The notes under the pieces were generated by a model. That model made no database searches. It was not told the DNA's origin and saw nothing but the letters and a program-made list of their open reading frames with translations. DNA of 64,000 bases from Marasmius tenuissimus (Eukaryota; Basidiomycota; Agaricomycetes; Agaricales; Marasmiaceae): assembly GCA_029532415.1 (NCBI GenBank), contig JAQOTA010000031.1, positions 124,001-188,000 on the forward strand, written 5' to 3'. The translations under genes and the position numbers were made by a program. This document shows, piece after piece, positions 1 through 11,093 of the stretch. Each line of letters begins with the position of its first letter. Positions within the stretch are counted from its first letter, which is position 1.

Positions 1-50
1 TGTGAGAATGCCGAAGCTCGAAAGCGAGATGACCATGTCAAAATGAGGTT

Positions 51-63
51 AGGTGAGGTAGCC
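51..63 (+). repeat. Left terminal inverted repeat of KDZ element
   Basis: AGGTGAGGTAGCC; the reverse complement of 5115-5127 differs from it at one base. Confidence 0.5.
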
Positions 64-269
64 TTCCCTTACCACGAAGCAAACTGGAAGGAAATCATGG
101 AGGAGGATCTCGGGAAAAGCAACTGGGAAGGCTGGAGAGATGGGGCCCTCTGAGTACATGGCACGCAGCTTAGTGTAGAAAAAAACAATGAATTACAAAA
201 TTCCCACCGAACACAATTGATTGGCAATGCTCTGAGCAATGAGCAGAATACATAAATACACGATGCAAA

Positions 270-899
270 CTATACAGGGAGGGTATGTACAATATTAGCC
301 AGATATTTGCGAACACGGACAATATCCTTTTCCTCTATGTACGCGTAATCAAAACCTCGGATTACAGCTGCCATAACCCAAAGTACCCAGACCCCGCAGT
401 CATAGCCATTGCTCTGTATTGGACCTATCTGTAGCGGGTAAGCCGCCCAACTCGATAGTACAGATAGGGATGAGAACAAAGGAGCGAAACCGCGGTCCTT
501 CGCCAGGCAAATTAGTTGGCTGATGACGATCTGAATCTTCTGCAGAAAGATGATAAGTTGTGGCAACATGTCAAAGAAAGAACTCGAGCTTACCGATAAC
601 CAACCCAAAACGAATGAACGCGACCCGAAGCTATCAAAAATATGGATCTCCTCCCTCTCCACCCTGACTACTGCCAAAGCCCAGTGTTGTTCGACGTTGT
701 CATGGATTGGTATAATCCACGTCCCTCGTGTCCAATATACGCTGTCCCGGACTAATCTCCAGGCTGTATCCGTCGGACGTGATCCATGTCTCAATAACTC
801 CGGAATAATGAAGCTTGAGAGGACTGCGCAATCAAAATCGGTGACGCGTAATGTCCGCTGGAGTAGAGCAGCACATCTGTTGATGCACTGATCATCCAA
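270..899 (-). CDS. Ulp1-like (C48) cysteine peptidase domain, last part of KDZ gene
   Basis: This 209-codon open stretch contains the Ulp1/SENP catalytic pattern: His in EQHWALAVV, Asp in HIFDSFGSR, Gln in PLQIGPIQ and Cys in SNGYDCGVWVLW. Known family members cleave SUMO-like conjugates; in KDZ elements such a domain commonly follows the transposase. A 54-bp in-frame intron (GTAAGC to CTGCAG, about 595-542) probably lies between DSFGSRS...WLS and KIQIVISQL, since the residues between them are out of character. The domain continues in frame from the upstream exon (about 1050-906) apart from a TGA at 903-905, so it was fused to the transposase. All catalytic residues survive. Confidence 0.75.
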   Translation of the reverse strand: MDDQCINRCAALLQRTLRVTDFDCAVLSSFIIPELLRHGSRPTDTAWRLVRDSVYWTRGTWIIPIHDNVEQHWALAVVRVEREEIHIFDSFGSRSFVLGWLSVSSSSFFDMLPQLIIFLQKIQIVISQLICLAKDRGFAPLFSSLSVLSSWAAYPLQIGPIQSNGYDCGVWVLWVMAAVIRGFDYAYIEEKDIVRVRKYLANIVHTLPV

Positions 900-3800
900 C
901 CATCATGTTGCAGAGTCCAACCTCTCATACTGGGGAGCCTCAAAGATATATTGCAAGATGGGGTGAGGGGCATACAAGCGGCTGTCGAATTTGGGGAAGC
1001 GATGGTTCTTGATGCCGCTCCAGAGCGTAGCATCCACGAGTAGAGACTCCTGTGAAGTAGAGATTGAATCAGTATAGAGTACAGCGTAAAACAAGAAGAA
1101 AAGAACTGACCGGAGGTTCCCATTGCAGAATTATAGGCTCCTCACCATCATCCGATTCATAGTCATCCATCACATCGTGAAGGGCGAACCTTTCGCCGGT
1201 GATTTCAATCTCCTCCTCCTCTTCGTCATTGTCGTCTTCGGACTGAGCGTCATTGCGAATGTTTGCACTAGTGGGAGCCAATGGTTGAGATGCCTCTAGG
1301 ATCTGCATTTGCGGTGTGGACGTTGGAGGCTGAGGTAGAGGTGTGGTCGGCAGCCATGAAGGTTGAGCCGGAGATGAGGAAGGTAGCACTGAAGGTGGTG
1401 GTGATGAATAGGGAGGTGGTGGCGAAGGTGGAGACAAAGCTGTGGGCGATACCGGCGAGGGAGGAGCTGTGGTTGGCTGAGATAACCACTGCTCTGTCAC
1501 TTTAATCTCCTGTCGAAATACAGAAACCGGGACAAACGGACTTGCCCAGCAGTCTGTGAGCAGCAGGTGGTCCTGGAGGTGCATACGGAGAAGGGTGTGG
1601 TACTTCAAGTCTAATGTGGTAGCCCAAGTTAGTATATTGTTTTTAGGGCCGAAACGACGTGTAAACTTACATCGACTGTGGTTTTTCATGAACATCAGAG
1701 CCTGGAGCTCACGGGCAAACCATGAGCAGAGGTTTCTTGCTTCTACTTCCGGTCAAGAATCAAAAGAGACCATGTTCCCTTACAAGTCTCCTCGTCGGTA
1801 AGCCATTTCAGGGGTGTCTCCATCTGCGTAACACAGACATCCTCCAGGAGATGGAAGGATTCGAGGTCACGGAGAGCCGCCAGCTGAGTTGGAAGCTTAT
1901 GAGGTACAGGTATCCCGTAGTTTGGTTGATAATGCTGCTCAAGGTAGGTGATGTGCTGGTTGAATTTTCGGATCTGGTTTTCAAACGCAGCCGCACGACA
2001 TGAAATAGAGTTACGAGTCATTTGGTGACCCCATGTCCCTGTGAAGACGATATGAGTGGTTGAAAAGTAACAGAGTTTGAGTGAACCGGCATACCTAAGG
2101 CCTCGTTGGCTCCCCCTACTGCTTGATTGAGTCTGTCCCACTCGAAGAAACTGCCTATAGCCTTCTTCCGAATCGCCACCTTGAGATCCCGAGCAAGGAG
2201 GAGGTTGTGGAGGAACTCCAGAGGAATGTTCTTGAGCTCGGGGAACTGATCTCCGATGTTGAGCATACGATACAATTCCTCGGCCTGTACCTTGAGTTTC
2301 CGGTGCAGTTCCTCGAGGTTGTGCAGAATAAAGATGGCGTCGGCTGGTGGGAAGGGCAACCTCTTGACAGTTGATTTGACCGCTGCAATCTCCTCTTCGT
2401 GACCGTCAATTTGATCTTGCATTTGAAAGACCTTTGTGAGCTCCTTCTTGGCTCAGGCTGGCGCAACTAGAAAAACAAAGAGCTTAGTCGAGCCGGACCT
2501 TCATAAGGTGGTAAGATAGCCCGGTACACTCACGAGCATGAGTGGAGCTCTGCATTGCCTTCTGCTCACTCCAGTACCGCCGAAGTACATCTGGAGCTTC
2601 TGCAGTACCCGTACAGCCTCTGATTCCTTCTTCTGGACGTTCTTTCGCTGCCGTCGTGTTATCCACTTTCCGAGCCCTTCACGAAGGTCCAGTGCTATAG
2701 AGTCACACTGACAATCGAGCAACCATATACGCTTTGCCCGCTATGGATGTCGTGAGTCACTGAGAATATGGTAAAAAAGAACGACTTACTGAGGCTCGCC
2801 TCTCGAGTCCTATCATCTTGCGAAGGCGAGACCAGAGCCGTTCAGTGCCCTCACCATCAGTGATCCCCAGCCCTATGTGCATACGTGGGTTGTAATGCAA
2901 CTGGCAGACCCACTGATGGCCATAAGCATGCATCACGGCGGTCGCGAGCTGCAAACGTTCTACAATTTCACTGTCTAATAAGTCGTACTGGGAGCAAGGT
3001 AAGGCAATGATAGAGACGAAAATAGGGAAAGGAGAACTTACGATGTGTATACTCCAATCAAGCACGCATCCGATGTCGTACAGAGTGACCACAGTGGCCA
3101 ACGCCGGCAGCATCTGAAAGAGTGCTAGCAATAGGGCCACAGCATGCTTTTGCTGCTCTGCCGGTGTATCTATCATGGCAACAAAAAGCAGAATATCGTG
3201 TCTGCATACTAGGGCCATGATGCCGTTTTCATCGAACGCCTCATTTGACCGTTTCTGGTTGTCCCCGCTGGCTGCCTTATACGCATCTTGATCCGAATCA
3301 ATAACATTGTCGGGAACTGGGGGGGTATGCTTCTTTGGAGGATGTGCCCGTGCTGCAGTGATGCGGTCTCCTACAGAATCAACGAATTCCTTCAAAAGAT
3401 TCTGAGTGCTGTTGTGGAAGGGTACACCGTCCCCACCAGACTTCAAGTGTCGATGGTGAAGGTTCCCGTCAAGGGCCACATGAATATCACCTCCCCTGGG
3501 TCTGATGCATCAGATATCGATTCTCAAGGGAGACAAAGGACGGACATACCACTGAAAAGATTTTCCAAACTGAGTTCTGCCAAAACACGCTGGACATAGT
3601 CATTGGAGATACAGATCGCAGGTCCCCTCAGAGAGTGGCGCCTGCGGCATACAGCAGGAGGGCCCTCCTCGAGACTTCCGGAAGTGCTGGCAGCAGAAAT
3701 CGGAGTAGATGGTAGAGCAGATCTGGTTGTGCTCGGGGCTGGAGATGAGACAGAGGCTGTCAGCGAGCTTGGGGTAGCAGAGACGGGTGTTTGAGGGTTG

Positions 3801-4868
3801 GGTAGCATGGCAAACGCTGGAGACTTTGCAAGTGGTGACGAGAGGGACAATGATGGACCGTGAAGTTTTGGGAGAGTTTGTTTTACGGCGTCCACCTTCT
3901 GTGTGAGGTACTGGTCGATCTCCACTAACAAAGTGTCGTACCACTGGAGCAAGTTCCCCAGTGCGCGACGAATTGGATCATGTAGCGCCTCGCCCTAAAA
4001 CAAGGTCTAAGCTGGTGAAGAGAAATGATGGCCAGCGGAACTCATAGTTGCACCAAGAAGATGAAAGCCACGTCTCCGGTAGACCATAGTTAAGCCACTC
4101 GCGAGAGCAGTAACGGCATCAGAGGAGTGTTGAGAGAGCATGCGATAGAATTCCAAGAGCTCCAGAGACATCGCCATTCGAGGTTGCGAGGGGGAGGTAG
4201 GAAATAAGCCATGTGAAACGAGTACCTGAGGGAGGCTTGTACAACGGCAGTGGTGGAAGACCTTTGTACGATGATCTAATAGAGGGTGAGATACGCATCA
4301 AGAAAATAAAACAGAACAACGCACAGTCAAAATATATAACCTGCACCGTCGCCATCTCCAAGGAGCACACTCTGGTACTACACGGGTTTTCCAGTGCTGC
4401 GGCGACCTCCTCGGGGTATACTCCCAGTGTCCTATCCCAGTACCCGAGTAGTAGATCTACGAGAGCCTTCAAAGTCTCCCTCCAGCGTCCAGCTCTATCC
4501 TCCTCCTCCTCCTTCTTTGACAGTCTAGCCGGAGAGCCTGCCGAGGGAGGTGGTAGTGCATTTTTGATGTTCTCGTAGGCGTAATGGGGTTCAGTATCGG
4601 AACCAAGATCCATAGTAACATTGGGAGATTCTATGGCTGAAGAATTGGTGGGAGGAGGTGCAGGAGGAGCGGGTGAAGTATCTAGGGGTGTAGGCAGAGT
4701 GTCCCGTTGAGAAGAGTTTCTCATCAGGTCAAATGTATGCTGGAGGGTCTGCAGCTGTGAAGCTTGAAAACTTAGGTTGAGATATTCCTGGTCCTTTTTC
4801 GCTCGTTTCTTCTGAGGGCTGGGGTTTGCATGGCCCAGCGTCGCGCGTTTTGCATTTTTTGAGGTCAT
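270..4868 (-). pseudogene. KDZ transposase fused to Ulp1-like peptidase, degraded
   Basis: The chosen start ATG (4866-4868) opens MTSKNAKRATLG, followed by a basic patch and a Pro/Ser-rich stretch. After several short introns come a CPACFG motif (about 3598-3550), an intron, then GGDIHVALDGNLHHRH with the first catalytic-type Asp. TLYDIGC (about 3070) and HAYGHQWVCQLHYNP with DGEGTERLWSRLR (about 2930-2830) follow; this DDE-type core is typical of KDZ transposases. A FxxxIRxFNxHI / QPNYGIPVP region (about 1960-1880), an acidic linker and a Ulp1 domain complete it. TGA at 3600-3602 lies directly before LCPACFG, TGA at 903-905 lies in the lead into the Ulp1 domain, and the reading frame changes near 3660. 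Both TGAs are explained by CGA to TGA. The protein is therefore probably not made from this copy. Confidence 0.75.
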
Positions 4869-5114
4869 CGGGAGGTTTCGCGATAAGAAAAGAGTAGAAT
4901 AGGTGTTAAATTCGATAATTAGATTATATCCGAGGATATTTGAGTACGATAGGAGGGGAAATGACTCTACCGACGCGTCTGAAGCCCGTCGAGGGCGATG
5001 GGGAGGCTCGAGGATGTGGTGGGCAGAAGTAACTGTGTGACACAGGGTGGTGACCTCACATGTGAGGGGTACCTCATAGGTAGGTTTCTCACGTACAAAT
5101 AACCCCCCCAATTA

Positions 5115-5127
5115 GGTTACCTCACCT
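5115..5127 (-). repeat. Right terminal inverted repeat of KDZ element
   Basis: Read on the minus strand this is AGGTGAGGTAACC, matching 51-63 at 12 of 13 positions. Confidence 0.5.
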
Positions 5128-5306
5128 GTGACATGCGGTGCCTAAGGTGGCTAAGTTAGTGGGTTTTACCAGAAGTGCGAAAAAAGCGATTTTACGGAAG
5201 GCCTTTCTGATCTCGTGATTTTTTCCCCAAGGTCCCATGATATTTTACCCACGGATCTGTATATATAAACAGCATTCCCCGCGTGGTGCCGCTTCTCCTC
5301 ACTATC
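5128..5306 (+). promoter_or_regulatory. Promoter region with TATA box of gene starting at 5307
   Basis: TATATATAAA at 5260-5269 lies 38-47 bp before the ATG at 5307, a normal distance for a fungal core promoter. The rest of the stretch between the KDZ terminus and the ATG holds nothing else that I recognise. Confidence 0.4.
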
Positions 5307-7316
5307 ATGTTTTTCACTCTCAATAGTGTTCCTTGCCTCTTTGTCGTTGACCCTTTGCGCCCTAGGACATACGTCTCGACTATGGTCTCTCGACTATGGT
5401 CATATCTCGGCTCCTTCGACCTCGACGAACCCGTGCATCTTAATCTGAGCTTATCGTCCATTCCAAAGTTCTCGATTTCCTTGAAGATTCTGACTGGCGA
5501 CGTCCCACCCTCAGTGATGAGCCAGCATAGTCAAACTGCACAGTAGGTTATAACATCCTAAACCTCACCTTGGGTTAGATAGCTTGTAGAGCTAGTAGTT
5601 AGAGTGCTTTGAGATGCTTGAGAGGTGATAATCGAGTAGATTGTCCTAAGGCTTAAGGCCTTGGAATACCAGCTTTTATACACAAGTTTCAGTACATGTA
5701 AGAGTCATTACCATCGTATGAAACTACTACTAGAAGTAGGTATTTAGCCATATAGTCATAATACTAATGAGTGTGTCTACAGTCCTATTGGCCTGCTTAG
5801 CTACTAAAGTCCATTGTGCCTCGCACTAAGGACTATGAGCATCATACCTGATGCAAGTACTACGTAGTGAGTATCTACAGTATCATTTGTGAAGCAATAG
5901 CTACATAGATTCTTCTTGCATGAGAGCGCAAGTGTTCATAGAGGTGTAGCTCTATAAATAGTGTGTAACGCGTAAATAACACGTCAACAATGTATCACAT
6001 GATATCCATCACGTTCAACACTCAGCGACATCCACCAATACTTCTGTCTGCTTAGGCATGGATTGGCTTGCTATAGCTGCCCGTACTGCGTTCCATGGCG
6101 ATCATAGTGCCGCATCCAGTGCTCTGACCCCTTTGTTCAGTAAGTGTTTCATTGCTCTCATTTTGAACTTCTTTAACCCTCCCCAAGAGAGCTTATCTAT
6201 CCCAGTGTCTCCTCCCACTTCCTACTCTGCATCCGGGCCTACGTATCCCGGTACTACCCGTGCGTCAATTGGACCTTACGGTGCGGCGCCCGCACCTCCT
6301 GCGCAAATGTACCAATCTTCAGGGTGGGGATCATCAGACCCCCGAGCCCATAGCTACAATACGCCCGTTGTGAAGCACCCTAGCGTACCCCTATATTTCA
6401 TACCCTCACACGATCCCTTGTATTTGTTCTCGTTGCACCCTCAGCAATTGTATGTTGTTATGGCAGCTCATAACTTTCCATCGGTGTCTTTGGACCCCGC
6501 GCAATGTCAGGAAGCTTTACTTTTTTATTTAGCATCAGGAACCTGTGTTGAGAATGCAAGACTCGGTCCTGCCTCTCCGTCGGGGTGCTACCATACGGGT
6601 CATTTCTATGACGACACATTGGGTATGGCTTTCCACGTAGTTTCCTTACTATTGCAGCATTATATCGCGGCTCCAGATCGGGTGACTTCCAGAATATGTT
6701 CTGCTCTTGGTCTTGACGGTGATCTTGACCTCCAACTCTCTCTGAGATCACGACGTAATGAGATCCTCATGGGTTATTCTTCTGTATCCAACATTGTCGA
6801 TTGCGCTGCCGCCTTGCATACTTTAGAGAAAGGGGCACTGGTCGCCGCCTTCAACAAAGATGTAACCACGGACGTGCTCATCCCATGGGACAGGTTTCGG
6901 TTGGTCAAAGGTTTCCTTCAGAAGAAGAAGTGAGTTGTCGCATTGATTGGTGGACCACTACTAACTGCCTCTTGCCTCTTAGTTTCCGGTGCGTAGAATA
7001 TGTGAGAGACGAGAAGACTACTGCGGCCCGATCTGTCTACGCCCATGGACGGCTCCCAAAGGTCTCTGTAACGGCTGTTCCAACGAAAAACTTTTGGCTG
7101 CCGTTCTTGAAGTTCCAGGGGTCTATGTCGGCCAACTTGGTATCCGCAACGACTGTCTTCACCATGTACCCGGAGCTCACGTTCAACCGCTTGAACCTAA
7201 TGCGCAACACGGCCCTGTGCCTTGTTGCAGAACACAACGTTGACCACACGCGGGCTCAGAGGCTCGGATTTGACTTGTTTCGTCACAACGGGTTAAAGGG
7301 ATCTCAGGGGTGCTAG
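5307..7316 (+). pseudogene. Unrecognised multi-exon gene, interrupted by a solo LTR
   Basis: An ORF starting at 5307 runs into the LTR at 5515. Removing the LTR and one CTCAG duplication joins codon base G5514 to 6026 and keeps the frame open through the ATG at 6058 and on to 6929. A 48-bp in-frame intron is likely at 6139-6186 (GTAAGT to CCCAAG), and a 53-bp intron at 6930-6982. The next exon (6983-7316) gives FRCVEYVRDEKTTAARSVYAHGR and ends at a TAG. The middle is rich in Pro, Ser, Tyr and Gly; the later part is globular-looking. I do not recognise a family. The ATG at 6058 could now serve as start, so a shortened product remains possible. Confidence 0.5.
5515..6020 (-). mobile_element. 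Solo LTR (506 bp) with 5-bp target duplication
   Basis: Read on the minus strand it begins TGTTGAACGTGATGG and ends with GGCTCATCA. It is a diverged relative of the 518-bp LTRs at 19200 and 32919 (shared start, CACTATTTATAGAGCTAC, CTTGCGCTCTCATGCAAG and end). The perfect duplication CTCAG lies at 5510-5514 and 6021-6025. No internal retrotransposon sequence is present, so it arose by LTR-LTR recombination. Confidence 0.92.
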
Positions 7317-7624
7317 AGTGTTGCTCAGGTTTGGTTCGGACACTTCGAGGGGCAAGGGGTATTACAGCCATTCCTTGGGGTAATCTTCTGGATCACTGCG
7401 CACGATACGAGGACTTTCATCAGACCCCGTTTGGGAGAGGCTTTTCGGATAATTTCTTTGCTTGTGGGTGGTAGTTCGCAACGTGGTGCAGCGACGACTC
7501 GTGTGAGTTCAGAAAGTTGATGAATTTGCCTGGCTTGGACAGCATGTAATACTGTATGTGATTACGATTTATCGACACCTGTATATTTTTGACTTAACTA
7601 CGGGTTCTACAAATTATTTCGAAC
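7317..7624. other. Stretch between two exon blocks, no clear coding
   Basis: Short open stretches continue but stops occur in all frames. It may be an intron, a degenerate exon or the intergenic gap between two genes. Nothing further is supported. Confidence 0.3.
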
Positions 7625-8374
7625 GTGAAAAAGTTCTTTTCGATCAGCTCCTTTGTGCTGAGTGCTGCTTTACATCTGGTATTCCGAGCGGAAGTAACTA
7701 GCATTTGGATCGTAAATGATGCTGTGCATTTATATACGGAACAGAATGGTTGGTGGTTCATGATAATGCCTTCTCTTACTTGCGAAGCGGCAGTCGATAA
7801 TCTGGTCAGGATCGCAATTCCTTTCGACATCGCCGCACCTGTCTGCACCTCGCATCAAATAGGGCCCTTGGAGAGGACTGTGCTAACATTCGGACGGCGA
7901 CATGGGCCATTGCCGTTGAGACCCGACGTTTACGGGAGAGTGTTCATGGTTGAATCGGACTATAGAAACCAAAGGGTATCCTCTATATCATGGGTTTTTT
8001 TTTGCTTGTGCTGACGCTCGATCTAAATAGATTCCGGGTGTTGGTATCGAAGCGAGACTCTCGTTGATGGACCCACACGAGTCTAACGGGTCCCAGAAAT
8101 CGGTGCAGCTGTTAAAGGAGCAATTTATTGCCTTAGAAAGGCTAGCTCGTTTATATGGTTCTCAGGTACGCCGTATATTCTTTCGGCGAGTGGTTCTAAT
8201 GGAATGGTGTCAGTATGCTTTGTGGTCGCCTTTCGATAACGAACACGGCACGAGGGTGAGGTTGCACTTGACGAAGGAAACAAAGGTGTGAAAACTGTCA
8301 ATTGCATTGCCTCCAGCGGACTAACCTCTGTATAGATCTTCAACGACGACTTGTCCCTGCTGACTTTGAAATAG
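7625..8374 (+). CDS. Unrecognised coding block, probably 3' part of the gene at 5307
   Basis: Codons from about 7770 on give a plausible globular sequence (DNLVRIAIPFDIAAP, GRRHGPLPLRPDVYGRVF). A likely intron (GTATCC at 7976 to AAATAG at 8031) joins DYRNQR to IPGVGIEARLSLMDP. Coding then continues through LLKEQFIALERLARLYGSQ, and another 50-bp intron (about 8286-8335) leads to IFNDDLSLLTLK and a TAG. The 5' limit is unclear: the reading starting at 7625 may not be the true frame before 7770. No domain was recognised. It lies on the same strand and in line with the exons at 5307-7316, so one gene is likely. Confidence 0.35.
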
Positions 8375-9967
8375 GCGGATCTTGCTGAAAAGGGGCGATT
8401 TTCACCTGCCGTTTGCACAAAGTGGACTACACGCGGGCAGATAACTGTTGTTCGGTACGTGGCAAATGTTCGACAAAATCCACAGGCTCTCATCAGTTTT
8501 GTTTTTCAGGAATATATTATGGAAGCAATGAAGATATACGTGCTGACAGAGGAATCGACAGAGAGTGGAAGGGAGGTGGAGGAGTTTGATGGGCTCTGTG
8601 AGAGTGTGTAACGGGTAATGGGGTTATCTTGATTCTTGGTTGGCTGCAGATGTATTAGTCAGTTAAATCAAAACGAGTGTAATGTGCTATGAGGTTGGGT
8701 GGTGTCGCGTGAATGTAAGGTACGGGAGGGCGGGTGTTGGGTAGGGGAGAAGAGGGCAGTAGCGGGCTTTGCCGCTTGTCGGCGTCTTTCCAAATTCCAG
8801 ATTTTGTAACCGCGGCTCGCCTGTGTAGAAGTCAGTTCCCACGGTATGGGGTCATGAGGTGCACGGGACGACACTTTTGCATCATGACCCACAAATTCTA
8901 CGCACCAGTTATTTCCTCCCCAGGTTGGTCAGAGTCTTCGGCTACTACGAGTAGGAGAGATATACCGGGTAGACGAGCGTAGAGACCTTTTAGGGAGAAG
9001 AGACCTGAGCGGTACTTTTTTTTGGCCTTTCCCTCTAACTATTGTTGGAAACTCCCACCCTGTCTCCCTATTCTGCTCTCTCTACCCACTCGAGGGTATC
9101 TACAACAAACACTTCGCGCTCTCGAGTTGACACATATATACATTTGTCAGAAGAATACTCAAATATGGTATTGGGGTCCTGCATGTGTTGAACACTTGCA
9201 AGATCGTCAGAATTGGAAACGAGAGGGTGGGGGTTTTGACGACGATGAACGACCACCAGGAGGAGAAAGGAGAGAAGCAGAAGGAGGAAGATTTTTTGGA
9301 CATGTAGAAGAAGAGACATGAGCGGCGAGGGATATTTTGCGGAGAGCCTTGGAAACCATAAGGGCCGGTGCGTGGCTATTTTCCTTTGGTGACCCACGAG
9401 CATACCTATCCTGATATTCAGAAGAGTCAACCAGAGTATTGTTCACTCGCTTGCTCCACGCTCCTCGCCTCCGCTTATTGATATCGTTTCACGATACACG
9501 TGCGAGTCGAACCCTGGGAGCATGCTCAACACATTCACCGCTTTCTCCAACTCGTTGGGTTTGACTCTCTCGCACATCGACTTGTTCACCCTGGTGGGGG
9601 ACTCAAAGATTTATCATTGCTTTCCGTCACGAAATCATGCTACACCCACCCACCAATCTTTCAACCAGGTCGTTTCAAGACTTACCTCCAGCTCCGTTGT
9701 CTTGGAACCTACATTTTCTAAATGGTCGTCTCCGTTGACTCCGACACAACACCTACCTGCCTCAATGCCCGTTCTCAGCTCGAAACACGTACTTGTCTTT
9801 TTTTTTTGGTGCACCCAAAAGTGCGAAAAGGTTGGCACACACTTCCAGGGTTGTACATATATAAAAATAAAATCGGTGCATCTAGACAGTGGCTCCGTCC
9901 ATTCGGTGGATGTTTTGGACATTTTACGAGAGAGGGCAAGATGGTTGCAGGTGGCTTTAGACATGTA
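8375..9967. other. No gene recognised
   Basis: Open stretches exist on both strands (for example 9022-9321 plus, 9635-9964 minus) but they are low-complexity or lack recognisable sequence and conserved-looking splice patterns. T-rich runs occur at 7990-8000, 9017-9024 and 9800-9809. Confidence 0.4.
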
Positions 9968-10030
9968 TGATGTGGCTTTGGAGGTGTTTGATGTGGACTC
10001 GGAGGTGTTTGGGGTGAATTCGGAGGTGTT
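9968..10030 (+). repeat. 21-bp minisatellite, three units
   Basis: Three head-to-tail 21-bp units begin tgatgtggctt, tgatgtggact and tggggtgaatt, each ending in ggaggtgtt. Because 21 is a multiple of three, the open frame there reads a seven-residue repeat (DVALEVF, DVDSEVF, GVNSEVF). Confidence 0.75.
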
Positions 10031-10822
10031 TGAAACATCTGGTGCTTGTATCTTTCCCCCTCGCTCAACCCTTCTTGATTTATTGATTTATATATAAGGC
10101 TGGAGTCTGGCAATGCCCTGTTGTTGCGGTATGTGAAGGATAAAGCCGTTCTAGCGATCCTCCACTCATCCGGATTGTTTCTTTTGTTTTTCATCGCTGC
10201 CCGGCTCTTGTGCAAAGGTACAAAACAACTCGCTGCCCATTGTCGATATAACAATCGTTCGTTGCTCGACTGTAATCACTGGTCGTTGTTAACTCTCACT
10301 GACTCGGTCTCCGTCGTTATTATATTGAGGTACCGGAGATTCGCTAACATTCTCATGCGGCCCAAGTGATTTGACAACCTTCAAGGAGGTCTCACTGGGC
10401 CTCAAAGCTATAGAACCTGAGAGTGATATTGATGAATCGGACTTAGCACTTGAGGACAGAGATAGTGTGTGGGAACAAATGCAGGATTGACCCATTTGAG
10501 ACCAATGCAAAGCTGGAGCTTAATGAGGGATAATCGAGGTTTGAATAGGACTTTGGTACTTCAGGATCTCACCCTTGCCCTCCATGTACCCGTGACTATG
10601 TGTGTTGCAATAATTCATGACAGACGGATGAAACACTCTCCGTATGCTCAGCTCAACACCAACTTGTCGATTTACGCGCTCCTCTCCTGTCTCAGAGATA
10701 GGCCTACGAATTTATGGACTGATTGGCTCTTGCGACCGATACGGGTTCAGGCTTACAGTAATTTCCTGTAAGCTCTCCTTGAGTTGGGGTGTTCCTTAAT
10801 GTTTGCTTACTGAGGGCCGCCA
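10031..10822. other. No gene recognised; one short acidic reading
   Basis: Around 10375-10488 a plus-strand frame reads an acidic segment (ESDIDESDLALEDRDS) that ends at TGA. It could be the tail of a dead gene, but nothing upstream supports it. Confidence 0.25.
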
Positions 10823-10876
10823 ACTGTGCCTGTGACGTATAGCTTGTGCTTTGACAATTCGGGATCAGCGATCTAA
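10823..10876 (+). repeat. Left half of a dispersed repeat, split by the Harbinger element
   Basis: It begins ACTGTGCCTGTGACGTA and ends gggatcagcgatctaa. The same start occurs at 47304 and 61143, and a diverged one at 45711. The right half resumes at 13974 with caagatctcggaggctcgg, so the Harbinger element landed inside a copy of this repeat. Confidence 0.75.
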
Positions 10877-10899
10877 GGCCCCGTTCGGCTCGTCGGATA
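10877..10899 (+). repeat. Left TIR of Harbinger element
   Basis: The 23-bp perfect core is shared with 13951-13973 in inverted orientation, followed by looser GATAAGATAAG-type similarity. Confidence 0.9.
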
Positions 10900-11093
10900 A
10901 GATAAGGATTCCCCTGCGAAAAAAATAATAATTGTAATTTCTGTGTCAGATAGAGTAATAAAATACTAATCTTGGACATCTCCAACTTTATGGAGCGTTC
11001 GGCTCACCAATGATGAAATCAGGACATGAGTAAATTGTTCATCGCGCGCTCACCTGATTCAGCGCTCAACTTCTCTTCCCATCACCGATCGCG

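Larger units (their letters stand above)
51..5127 (-). mobile_element. KDZ (Kyakuja-Dileera-Zisupton) DNA transposon
   Basis: The minus strand carries a multi-exon transposase gene (4868 down to 270) with KDZ signatures and a terminal Ulp1-type peptidase domain. A 13-bp imperfect inverted repeat brackets it: AGGTGAGGTAGCC at 51-63 on the plus strand and AGGTGAGGTAACC read on the minus strand at 5127-5115 (12 of 13 identical). The repeat may extend outward, because CATGTCA also lies just outside on both sides. No clear target-site duplication was found, so the exact ends are uncertain. The element sits about 130 bp upstream of the TATA box of the next gene. Confidence 0.75.

Noticed and set aside
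4119..5111. KDZ first exon starting at the upstream frame opening (5111)
   Set aside because: The first 81 codons lie in the non-coding terminus of the element; the ATG at 4866-4868 gives the normal basic start.
8668..9446. Overlapping ORFs at 8.7-9.4 kb as a gene
   Set aside because: Low complexity (Ser/Leu and Glu/Gly runs), frames on both strands equally open, no splice logic.
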